DNA of 11,569 nucleotides, from the NCBI GenBank assembly GCA_045806105.1, contig JBJMJY010000088.1, forward strand, positions 1 to 11,569. Direction: 5' to 3'. The position numbers and the translations under genes were made by a program. The notes below the pieces were generated by a model. The model worked only from the letters and a program-made list of their open reading frames with translations, was not told the origin of the DNA and ran no database searches. Shown one piece after another: positions 1 through 6,601 of this stretch (the stretch's first letter is position 1; every line of letters starts with the position of its first letter). This stretch comes from AC-32 sp045806105 (lineage in GTDB: Bacteria; Actinomycetota; Thermoleophilia; Gaiellales; Gaiellaceae).

Positions 1-1
1 T

Positions 2-403
2 GCCGACGAGAAGGTCGACCGCGTCGAGATCATCTTCAACCACTACGAGTCGCCGATCGTCCAGACGGTCGAGTCGAGCGTGCTGCTGCCGCTCCAGAGC
101 ATCGAGGAGGTCGCAGGCGGCGACGAGGACGAGAACGGGCAAAGCGCACTCTGGCTGTACGAGCCCGACCCCGAGGAAATCCTGCGCCGGCTCGTGACCG
201 ACTACGTCGAGATCAGCATCTACCGCGCCATGCTCGAGTCGACCGCCTCGGAGCACGGCGCCCGCATGACGGCGATGCGCAACGCCTCGGAGAACGCCTC
301 CGAGCTGATCGAGGACTACACCCTCGAGATGAACCGCCAGCGCCAGGCGGAGATCACTGCAGAAATCATGGAAGTCGTAGCCGGGGCCGAGGGGCTCCGC
401 TGA
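2..403 (+). CDS. atpG: F1Fo ATP synthase gamma subunit, C-terminal part (5' end outside window)
   Basis: This is the central stalk subunit of F1; its rotation inside the alpha3beta3 ring couples proton flow to ATP synthesis at the membrane. The reading frame is open from base 2, and 133 residues plus a TGA stop are visible. The last third carries the family's C-terminal signature: a segment reading SEHGARMTAMRNASENA, then LIEDYTLEMNRQRQAEIT and EIMEVVAGAEGL, which form the long C-terminal helix lying in the beta-subunit cavity. The earlier stretch VDRVEIIFNHYESPIVQ matches the family's Rossmann-like central domain. Gene order gamma-beta-epsilon is canonical, with 16 bases between this stop and the atpD start, so the genes are almost certainly one transcript. 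An internal ATG at base 80 is not a real start, because homology continues upstream to the window edge. Confidence 0.95.
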   Translation, partial: ADEKVDRVEIIFNHYESPIVQTVESSVLLPLQSIEEVAGGDEDENGQSALWLYEPDPEEILRRLVTDYVEISIYRAMLESTASEHGARMTAMRNASENASELIEDYTLEMNRQRQAEITAEIMEVVAGAEGLR

Positions 404-407
404 TAAC

Positions 408-415
408 GGAGGAAG
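408..415 (+). promoter_or_regulatory. Ribosome binding site for atpD
   Basis: GGAGGAAG lies just after the atpG stop. It is a near-perfect anti-SD match, about six bases from the TTG at 420, and it supports that non-ATG start for atpD. Confidence 0.8.
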
Positions 416-419
416 CAAC

Positions 420-1967
420 TTGGCAACCACCGCAAGCACACCCGAGACCCAGGGCAAGCAGACGAAGACAGTGGGCCGCATCGAGCAGGTCACCGGCGTC
501 GTCATCGAGGCGTCGTTCCCCGAGGGCCAGCTGCCCGAGATCTACAACGCGCTCGAGGTGACGATCAACGAGGCTGACGACAGCTCGCACGAGCTGAAGG
601 CGGGCGACGAGTCCGGCCGAACGCTCGTCTGTGAGGTGCAGCAGCACCTGGGCGACGACCGCGTCCGCGCGGTCGCGATGGACGCCACCGACGGCATCCC
701 GCGCGGGGTCGACGTGATCGATACCGGCGCGCCCATCACCGTCCCCGTCGGCAAGCCGACGCTGGGGCGTCTCTTCAACGTCCTCGGCGAGCCGATCGAC
801 GACGGCGGCGAGGTCGGCGAAGGGGAGCGGTGGCCGATCCACCGCGACCCGCCGTCGTTCGACGCGCTGAAGCCGACGATGGAGATCTTCGAGACCGGGA
901 TCAAGGTGATCGACCTCGTCGCGCCGTTCGTGCGCGGTGGCAAGGTCGGCCTGTTCGGCGGTGCCGGCCTCGGCAAGACCGTGCTCATCCAGGAGCTGAT
1001 CCGTAACGTCGCGCGCGAGCATCAGGGCAACTCGGTCTTCGCGGGCGTCGGCGAGCGGACGCGCGAGGGAAACGACCTCTGGATCGAGATGACCGAGTCG
1101 GGCGTGCTGCCGGACACAGCGCTGGTTTTCGGGCAGATGAACGAGCCGCCGGGCGCGCGCCTGCGCGTGGCGCTGACGGGCCTCACGATGGCGGAGTACT
1201 TCCGCGATCAGGGCGCCGACGTGCTGCTCTTCATCGACAACATCTTCCGCTTCGTGCAAGCCGGCTCGGAGGTCTCGGCGCTACTCGGCCGCATGCCGAG
1301 CGCCGTCGGCTACCAGCCGACGCTGGCCACCGAGATGGGCCAGCTGCAGGAGCGCATCACCTCGACGCGGCAGGGCTCGGTCACCTCGGTGCAGGCGATC
1401 TACGTCCCCGCCGACGACCTCACCGACCCCGCGCCGGCGAACACGTTCGCCCATCTCGACGCGTTCATCACGCTCTCGCGGCCGATCTCGGAGAAGGGCA
1501 TCTACCCGGCGATCGACCCACTCGACTCCTCGTCGCGCGCACTCACGCGGGACGTCGTCTCACCGGAGCATTACGAGACCGCGACGCGGGTCCAGGAGGT
1601 GCTGCAGCGCTACAAGGACCTGCAGGACATCATCGCCATCCTCGGCATGGACGAGCTCTCCGACGAGGACCGGCTGATCGTGCAGCGGGCGCGGAAGATC
1701 GAGCGCTTCCTCTCGCAGCCGATGTTCGTCGCTGAGACCTTCACGGGCCAGCCCGGCAAGTTCGTCAAGCTGGAGGACACGATCGCGGGCTTCACCGAGA
1801 TCCTCGACGGCAAGCACGACGAGCTTCCCGAGCAGGCCTTCTACATGGTCGGCACGATCGAGGAGGCCGTCGCCAAGGGCCGCGGCGACGAGGGCACGGA
1901 GGCCGAGCCCGAGGCCGACGAGTCGCAGGCCGAGACCGAAGAAGAAGCCGAGCCGGTCCCCGCGTAG
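420..1967 (+). CDS. atpD: F1Fo ATP synthase beta subunit, with acidic C-terminal tail
   Basis: This is the catalytic subunit of F1, which makes or hydrolyses ATP at the alpha/beta interface. It has 515 residues with a TTG start. The Walker A loop GGAGLGKT is at residues 180-187 (Lys186), the catalytic Glu212 sits in the GERTREGND motif, and Walker B DVLLFID is at 267-273. The family signature PAIDPLDSSSR is present. The DELSEED loop that contacts gamma appears as DELSDED at 411-417. The usual length is about 470-480 residues. The excess comes from a polar N-terminal leader of about 17 residues and a tail at 489-515 in which 12 of 27 residues are Asp or Glu and none is basic. All catalytic elements are intact. 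The tail's function is unknown to me. Confidence 0.97.
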   Translation: MATTASTPETQGKQTKTVGRIEQVTGVVIEASFPEGQLPEIYNALEVTINEADDSSHELKAGDESGRTLVCEVQQHLGDDRVRAVAMDATDGIPRGVDVIDTGAPITVPVGKPTLGRLFNVLGEPIDDGGEVGEGERWPIHRDPPSFDALKPTMEIFETGIKVIDLVAPFVRGGKVGLFGGAGLGKTVLIQELIRNVAREHQGNSVFAGVGERTREGNDLWIEMTESGVLPDTALVFGQMNEPPGARLRVALTGLTMAEYFRDQGADVLLFIDNIFRFVQAGSEVSALLGRMPSAVGYQPTLATEMGQLQERITSTRQGSVTSVQAIYVPADDLTDPAPANTFAHLDAFITLSRPISEKGIYPAIDPLDSSSRALTRDVVSPEHYETATRVQEVLQRYKDLQDIIAILGMDELSDEDRLIVQRARKIERFLSQPMFVAETFTGQPGKFVKLEDTIAGFTEILDGKHDELPEQAFYMVGTIEEAVAKGRGDEGTEAEPEADESQAETEEEAEPVPA

Positions 1968-1973
1968 GAGGGG
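1966..1973 (+). promoter_or_regulatory. Ribosome binding site for atpC, overlapping the atpD stop
   Basis: AGGAGGGG starts inside the TAG stop of atpD and ends five bases before the ATG at 1979. This layout suggests translational coupling of beta and epsilon. Confidence 0.75.
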
Positions 1974-1978
1974 CACTA

Positions 1979-2404
1979 ATGGCGGGCAAGACGTTCGAGC
2001 TCTCCCTCGTCACACCCGAGGGCTCGGTGTTCGAGGGCGAAGTCGAGATGCTGGTCGTCCCCGGCGACGCCGGCGAGATCGGCGTGCTCGCACGGCACGC
2101 GCCGCTCGTAGCGATGCTGAAGGCCGGCTCGACCCGGGTCTACCACGATCGCGACTCGGGCGAGGTCGTCGAGTTCGCGACGGGGCCCGGCTTCTTCAAG
2201 GTCGAGCAGGACCGCGCGCTGGCGCTCGTCGACGACGCCGTCGAAGCGCGCCAGATCGACTCCGCGCGTGCGGAGGAGCAGCTCGAGGCCGCCCGGGCCG
2301 AGCTGGAGCGGCTGGAAGGCGGCGACTCCGACGCCGACCGCTGGCAGCTGGAGCAGCGCATCCGCCACGCCGAGAACCAGCTGGAGGTCGCCGGCCGTGG
2401 CTGA
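1979..2404 (+). CDS. atpC: F1Fo ATP synthase epsilon subunit
   Basis: Epsilon joins gamma to the c-ring in the rotor, and in many bacteria its C-terminal helices inhibit ATP hydrolysis. It has 141 residues, a normal length. Residues about 3-86 give the beta-sandwich domain: FELSLVTPEGSVFEGEVEML, then VPGDAGEIGVLARHAPLVAML, which is the typical epsilon opening. Residues about 87-141 are charged, Ala/Glu/Arg-rich and predicted helical, so the two-helix regulatory arm appears present. It starts 11 bases after atpD with a strong ribosome binding site. It is the last gene of the ATP synthase operon here; a strong hairpin follows four bases after the stop. Confidence 0.95.
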   Translation: MAGKTFELSLVTPEGSVFEGEVEMLVVPGDAGEIGVLARHAPLVAMLKAGSTRVYHDRDSGEVVEFATGPGFFKVEQDRALALVDDAVEARQIDSARAEEQLEAARAELERLEGGDSDADRWQLEQRIRHAENQLEVAGRG

Positions 2405-2407
2405 TCA

Positions 2408-2436
2408 CCGCGAAAAATGCTCCGCATTTTCCGCGG
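2408..2436 (+). terminator. Strong 3-base-loop hairpin after atpC (terminator, processing site or REP-like element)
   Basis: The left arm 2408-2420 (CCGCGAAAAATGC) pairs with the right arm 2424-2436 (GCATTTTCCGCGG) around the loop TCC. This gives 12 base pairs with one A-C mismatch. The position just past the atpC stop fits a terminator or mRNA 3'-end stabiliser for the ATP synthase operon. There is no T-run after the stem, so classical intrinsic termination is not shown. The A/T-rich inner stem stands out against the GC-rich surroundings, and the near-symmetry on both strands is also typical of repeated extragenic palindromes. Confidence 0.6.
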
Positions 2437-2464
2437 GGCTGGTTTGTCGCATCGCTTCGCTCGC

Positions 2465-2469
2465 GAGGA
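2465..2469 (+). promoter_or_regulatory. Ribosome binding site deciding the start of the first methionine synthase gene
   Basis: GAGGA sits seven bases before the ATG at 2477. It favours that start over the in-frame ATG at 2417, which lies within the hairpin stem. Confidence 0.55.
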
Positions 2470-2476
2470 CCCGAGA

Positions 2477-3385
2477 ATGCAGCTAGAGGCCTTCGTTCCT
2501 GGGTTGTATGCCCGTTCTGAGGCGCTCGTGCAGGCGACGCGCGACCTCGACCGAGGGCGCACGAGCACCGAGGCGGTCGAGCGGCAGGTCGAGGTCGACC
2601 AGACCGCGTTCGTCTCGGCGCAGCAGGACGCCGGGCTCGACCTGCTCGCCGACGGGATGCTGCGGTGGCAGGACCACTTCCGCCCGCTGCTGGAGGCGGC
2701 CGACGGCCTCCAGACCGGGGCGCTGACGCGCTTCCTCGACACGAACACCTTCTACCGGGCGCCGAGCGCGACCACCGCGACGCCCTCGCTCGCCGCGCCG
2801 CTCGACGAGCGCTACGTCGCGCCGCTGCCGGGCCCGCGCCTGGTGACGCTGCCCTCGCCGTCCGCGCTCGCGCGTGGCACGGGCGTGCCGCCGAAGACGA
2901 TGGCGCAGACCGTGCTCAAGCCGCAGCTCGATGCGCTCGACGCGGAGCTCGTCGTGCTCGCCGAGCCGTTTCTCGCGCGCGAGGAGACCGCGGAGCTCGC
3001 GGACCTCGCCGAGGCGCTCGAGGCGCTCAAGGGCGGGCCGAAGCTCGCGGTCTGGTTCGCGTTCGGCGATGCACGCAGGCTGCTCGAGGCCGGCGCGGCC
3101 GACCTCCCGGTCGAGGGGATCGGGGTCGACTTCTACGCGACGCGACTGACCGACGTCCCGGAGGGCTTCGACAAGCTCCTGCTCGCCGGCATCCTCGACG
3201 CGCGCAGCTCGCTACTGGAGGAGCCGCTGGAGCTCGCGGAGTTCGCGCAGCGCCTCGGTGAGCGCGCGGAGCGGATCGCGCTCGTCCCGAACGGCGACCT
3301 GCAGTACGTCTCCGAGCCGATCGCCCGCGAGAAGCTTGCGCGCCTCGGCCGGGCGCGAACCGCTACCGTCGAGGCCGCAGCATGA
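2477..3385 (+). CDS. MetE N-terminal-half-like barrel protein, non-catalytic partner of split methionine synthase
   Basis: The product has 302 residues and is related to the barrel of cobalamin-independent methionine synthase (MetE/UROD superfamily). Family-like stretches include AGLDLLADGMLRWQDHFRP (DG at residues 59-60), then TRFLDTNTFYRAP, and near the end VPNGDLQYVSEPIAREKLARL, which resembles the usual closing segment of these barrels. The protein has no cysteine at all and no His-x-Cys motif, so it cannot supply the zinc-thiolate site that activates homocysteine. In long-form MetE the N-terminal barrel is likewise a non-catalytic duplicate that helps hold the folate. I infer a substrate-binding or structural partner role. 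It overlaps the catalytic gene by four bases (ATGA). An upstream ATG at 2417 would add 20 residues encoded by the hairpin and is unlikely. Confidence 0.8.
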   Translation: MQLEAFVPGLYARSEALVQATRDLDRGRTSTEAVERQVEVDQTAFVSAQQDAGLDLLADGMLRWQDHFRPLLEAADGLQTGALTRFLDTNTFYRAPSATTATPSLAAPLDERYVAPLPGPRLVTLPSPSALARGTGVPPKTMAQTVLKPQLDALDAELVVLAEPFLAREETAELADLAEALEALKGGPKLAVWFAFGDARRLLEAGAADLPVEGIGVDFYATRLTDVPEGFDKLLLAGILDARSSLLEEPLELAEFAQRLGERAERIALVPNGDLQYVSEPIAREKLARLGRARTATVEAAA

Positions 3386-4548
3386 GCGACGTGAAGTTCC
3401 TCACCCACGAGATCGGCTCCCTCGCGAAGGCCCCGTGGCTCGTGAAGAGCGCGCAGGGCCGCGAGCTCGACGAGAGCGACATCGAGCACGCGCGCAGCTG
3501 GGGCGAGAAGGTCGGCGTCGACGGCCACGAGGAGCTCGTCGAGTCGCTGCAGCGGGGCGGCGCGGACGTGGACGAGCTCGCGCGCTGGTCGAGCCGCTAC
3601 TGCGTTCGCCTCCAGGAATCGGCCGGCGTCGAGGTCATCTGGGACGGCGAGCAGCTGCGCAGCGAGATGTACGCCTGGGCGGTCGAGCACGCGACCGGCT
3701 TCGAGCCGCGCGGCACGGTCCGTAGCTTCGACAACAAGTACTACTCGAAGTCGGCCGCCGTCGGCCCCGTCGGGCTACGCGAGCCGTACCACAACGACGA
3801 GTTCTCGTTCCTCCAGTCCGTCGCGAAGAACCGCCTGAAGATCCCCGTCACGGGCGCCTACACGCTCGCGATCTGGTCGTACGACGAGGCGCACACGCCG
3901 AAGGCAGGACGCCTCGGCGGCGGTTACGGGCGCCGGCAGGAGATCGAAGCGCGCCGCGAGCTCACGCTCGACATCGCGCGCAACGTGATCCGCCCGAACC
4001 TCGAGGCCTTGATCGAGCTCGGCGCCGACTGGATCCAGATCGACGAGCCCGGCGCGTCGACCGAGGCCGACGAGCTCGACCTCTTCGTCGAGAGCTTCAA
4101 CGTCAGCGTCGAGGGGCTCGACTGCTTCTTCTCGACGCACCTCTGCTTCTCGGACTACGACCTCTTCTTCCCGGCGATCGAGGGCATGAGCGGCTGCCGC
4201 CAGTACTGCGTCGGCTTCGCCAACTACGACAGCCGCGACCTCGGCACCTCGGGCGCAGACCGGCCGGGCTACGAGGTCATCTCGAAGTTCCGGGACCTGC
4301 CGTACGAGCCGATTCTCGGCCTCGGCGTACTCGACATTCACACCGACTTCGTCGAGTCGCCAGAGCTCGTGCGCGACCGCATCCTCTACGCGGTCGAGGT
4401 CTTCGGCGATCCGGCACGGATTCACGTCTGCCCCGATTGCGGGCTGCGCACGCGCAGCTGGGACGTCGCGTACGACAAGCTCCGGGCGATGGTCGAGGGC
4501 GCGCGCCTGGCCGAGCAGGCGCTCAACCGCGCCCATGCCTCCACCTAG
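3382..4548 (+). CDS. metE: Cobalamin-independent methionine synthase, catalytic barrel (MetE C-terminal type)
   Basis: The expected reaction is transfer of a methyl group to homocysteine to give methionine, using a zinc-bound thiolate, in the cytoplasm. The product has 388 residues, about half of long-form MetE (around 750). It opens with FLTHEIGSLAKAPWLVK. Then come IQIDEPG at 218-224 (Asp221, Glu222), the zinc motif THLCFSDY with His253 and Cys255, and CPDCGLRTRSW with Cys353. Those are three of the four zinc ligands known from the family. The fourth, a Glu about 24 residues after the His, is not obvious: the region reads QYCVGFANYDSRD (Cys276, Gly278). The methyl donor could be methyl-tetrahydrofolate or, as in archaeal and other core MetE proteins, a methylcorrinoid; the sequence does not decide. 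It is translated with the preceding gene through an ATGA overlap. Confidence 0.85.
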   Translation: MSDVKFLTHEIGSLAKAPWLVKSAQGRELDESDIEHARSWGEKVGVDGHEELVESLQRGGADVDELARWSSRYCVRLQESAGVEVIWDGEQLRSEMYAWAVEHATGFEPRGTVRSFDNKYYSKSAAVGPVGLREPYHNDEFSFLQSVAKNRLKIPVTGAYTLAIWSYDEAHTPKAGRLGGGYGRRQEIEARRELTLDIARNVIRPNLEALIELGADWIQIDEPGASTEADELDLFVESFNVSVEGLDCFFSTHLCFSDYDLFFPAIEGMSGCRQYCVGFANYDSRDLGTSGADRPGYEVISKFRDLPYEPILGLGVLDIHTDFVESPELVRDRILYAVEVFGDPARIHVCPDCGLRTRSWDVAYDKLRAMVEGARLAEQALNRAHAST

Positions 4549-4571
4549 ACCCTGACCCCGTTGGGGTGGGT
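4549..4571 (+). terminator. Possible hairpin after the methionine synthase pair
   Basis: ACCCC (4555-4559) pairs with GGGGT (4563-4567) around GTT. The stem can extend by ACCC (4549-4552) against GGGT (4568-4571) past a two-base bulge. It begins directly after the TAG stop. There is no T-tract, so it is only a candidate terminator or 3'-end structure. Confidence 0.4.
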
Positions 4572-4591
4572 GTGCGCGCCGGGACGTCGGC

Positions 4592-4597
4592 TATCCT
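4592..4597 (+). promoter_or_regulatory. Candidate -10 box for the LCP gene
   Basis: TATCCT lies 38 bases before the ATG at 4636, in the 87-base gap after the methionine synthase pair. It resembles the TANNNT boxes seen before the other genes here, but no start codon follows seven bases on, so this transcript would have a leader of about 30 bases. TGAAGG at 4617-4622 could be a weak ribosome binding site, though it is 13 bases from the ATG. I see no clear -35 box. Confidence 0.4.
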
Positions 4598-4635
4598 GAC
4601 GGCTGCGGGCGCCTGCTGAAGGCGTCCATTTTTCG

Positions 4636-6591
4636 ATGCGGACGACGCTCAAGAGAGGAATCGGCCAGGGCGCCGGAGTCAACGGCAACGGCAGCGCCAC
4701 GTTCCCGCCCGGGTCGCTCTCGCCGGTCTCGCTCTACCGGCAGCCACCGCCTCCGCAGCGCTCGCTCGCGGCGCAGGTCGGCCGCTTCTTCGCGTGGCTC
4801 GCGATCACGGTGCTCGTGCTCGTGTGCGGCCTCGTCGGCGGCTTCTACCTCTGGATCCACGAGAGCGCCGCGGCCCTACGGCCGCACACGGCCGAGGCGA
4901 AGGCCGCGCAGGCGCGGCTCGACCCGCCCAAGTCCGCCGCGATCGCGATGGTGATCGGCTACGACCACCGCGCGGGCGACGGCAACGCTCCTTCGCGCTC
5001 GGACACGATGATGCTGATCCGGGCCGACCCGGTCTCGAAGACGATCTCGCTGCTCTCGTTCCCGCGTGACCTCGTCGTCCCCCTCTACTGCGCCAGGAAA
5101 GGCGGCGGCGCCGCCGTCGCGGAGGGGTCCGGTCGCATCAACAGCGCCTATTCGTTCTGTGGTCTGAGCGGTGCGCTCGAGACGGTGCGCCACCTGACGG
5201 GCCTGCCGATTAACTACCTGATCAGCGTCAACTTCCTCGGCTTCATCGGCGTGGTGAACAAGCTCGGCGGCGTCTGGGTCGACATCGACCGGCGCTACTA
5301 CAACCGGAACACCGGCTCGTCCGAGACGAACTACGCGAACATCGACCTCCAGCCCGGCTACCAGCACCTGACGGGCAAGAAGGCGCTCGACTTCGTCCGC
5401 TTCCGTCACACCGACTCCGACCTGTTCCGGCTCGCGCGCCAGCAGTCGTTCGTCTCGGCGATGCGGCAGCAGGTTGCGCACTCCCTCGGGCCGACGAGCA
5501 TCCCGAGCGTCGTCAACGAGATCACGCATCACCAGTACGTCGAGGTGGCGCGCGGCGGGCGGGAGCTCGACCTACGCGACATCTACAAGTACGCCACCTT
5601 CGCGTACGACCTCCCGCACGGGCGCGTCTTCCAGGTGAAGATCGGGGGGGTCACCGGATACAACGAGCTGTCCGCTTCGCAGAGCTCGATCGACGAGGCC
5701 GTGCAGCAGTTCTCGAACCCCGACGTGGGCGCGTCCACGACCGCCACGGAGGTCGCACTCGGCAGGAAGATTCGCAAGCGCAAGCGCATCATCCCGGCGA
5801 GGCAGGTCACCCTGACCGTCCTCAACGGCAACGGGGTTGCGGGCTCGGCGTCGAACGCGAGCTACCTGCTCGGGCTGAAGGGCTACAGCACCGTGCTGCC
5901 GCCGGGGAACACCCCGGCGAACGCGCCGAACTGGAACTACTTCCACTCGAAGGTCTACTTCGACCCGTCGCGCCCGAAGGATGGGAAGGTGGCGGCGCAG
6001 CAGGTGGCGCGGCTCGTCGGCAGCGCGGACGTGGAGCCGATGGCGCCGGCGATCAAGCCGCTCGCGAACAGCGCGCTGCTCGCGGTCGTCGTCGGCTCGA
6101 CGTTCCACGGTCATCTGGCGCCGGTCGTCGTCCAGCAGGCACCGACGCGCCAGCCGCCGAACGTGCGCCGTGACCCGGCGGCGACGCGCTCCGAGGTGTT
6201 CAGGGTGCGCAAGCGGCTGCCGTTTACGCTCCAGTACCCGACGCGGCTGGAGCGCGGCTCGTCGCTCGACAACGGTTACGGCGAGACGCCGGTGCGCATC
6301 TACCCGCTCGACGGCAAGCCGGCGCTGCGCCTGACCTTCAGAACCGGCTCGAACGAGTACTGGGGCATCCAGGAGACGAACTGGGGCGACGCACCTGCGC
6401 TCGCGGACAAGAGCCTGACGCAGCGCGTCGGCGGACGCCAGTTCGACCTCTACTACAGCGGCTCGAATCTGCACATGGTCGTGCTGCGCGACCGCGGCGC
6501 GACCTACTGGGTCGTGAACACGCTGCTGAACTCGCTTTCGAACGAGACAATGCTCTCGATCGCACGAGGGTTGCGGCCCCTCCCTCGGTAG
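4636..6591 (+). CDS. LytR-CpsA-Psr (LCP) family glycopolymer ligase with LytR_C and extra C-terminal domain
   Basis: LCP enzymes move glycopolymers from an undecaprenyl lipid carrier onto peptidoglycan outside the membrane. The product has 651 residues. A Pro-rich cytoplasmic N-terminus is followed by one membrane segment at about 51-74 (FFAWLAITVLVLV and on), placing the rest outside. The LCP core runs from about 101 to 285: IAMVIGYDHR, SRSD at 120-123, SFPRD at 141-145 (Arg144), GRINSAY, and VRFRHTDSDLFRLARQQ with Arg255, Arg257 and Asp260. These are the conserved Arg and Asp positions that bind the lipid pyrophosphate and metal. A LytR_C-type domain starts at about 391 (VTLTVLNGNGVAGSASNAS). 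Residues about 521-651 form a further domain that I cannot assign. The sugar-nucleotide genes downstream support a cell-envelope role. Its TAG stop overlaps the -10 box of the next gene. Confidence 0.9.
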   Translation: MRTTLKRGIGQGAGVNGNGSATFPPGSLSPVSLYRQPPPPQRSLAAQVGRFFAWLAITVLVLVCGLVGGFYLWIHESAAALRPHTAEAKAAQARLDPPKSAAIAMVIGYDHRAGDGNAPSRSDTMMLIRADPVSKTISLLSFPRDLVVPLYCARKGGGAAVAEGSGRINSAYSFCGLSGALETVRHLTGLPINYLISVNFLGFIGVVNKLGGVWVDIDRRYYNRNTGSSETNYANIDLQPGYQHLTGKKALDFVRFRHTDSDLFRLARQQSFVSAMRQQVAHSLGPTSIPSVVNEITHHQYVEVARGGRELDLRDIYKYATFAYDLPHGRVFQVKIGGVTGYNELSASQSSIDEAVQQFSNPDVGASTTATEVALGRKIRKRKRIIPARQVTLTVLNGNGVAGSASNASYLLGLKGYSTVLPPGNTPANAPNWNYFHSKVYFDPSRPKDGKVAAQQVARLVGSADVEPMAPAIKPLANSALLAVVVGSTFHGHLAPVVVQQAPTRQPPNVRRDPAATRSEVFRVRKRLPFTLQYPTRLERGSSLDNGYGETPVRIYPLDGKPALRLTFRTGSNEYWGIQETNWGDAPALADKSLTQRVGGRQFDLYYSGSNLHMVVLRDRGATYWVVNTLLNSLSNETMLSIARGLRPLPR

Positions 6592-6594
6592 GCT
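6589..6594 (+). promoter_or_regulatory. -10 box of a leaderless ugd promoter, sharing the upstream stop codon
   Basis: TAGGCT ends seven bases before the GTG start at 6602, which would put the transcription start at or next to the GTG. The TAG of this box is also the stop codon of the LCP gene. No ribosome binding site precedes the GTG, which fits leaderless translation. No convincing -35 box is seen. Confidence 0.5.
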
Positions 6595-6601
6595 GCCGCT
6601 C

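Noticed and set aside
366..1259. Open frame on the - strand (297 codons) opposite atpD
   Set aside because: It is antisense to a highly conserved gene, and its Asp/Arg/Ala/Val-rich translation matches nothing.
2417..2476. Upstream ATG adding 20 residues to the first methionine synthase gene
   Set aside because: The ATG lies within the hairpin stem, has no ribosome binding site, and the added residues are not family-like.
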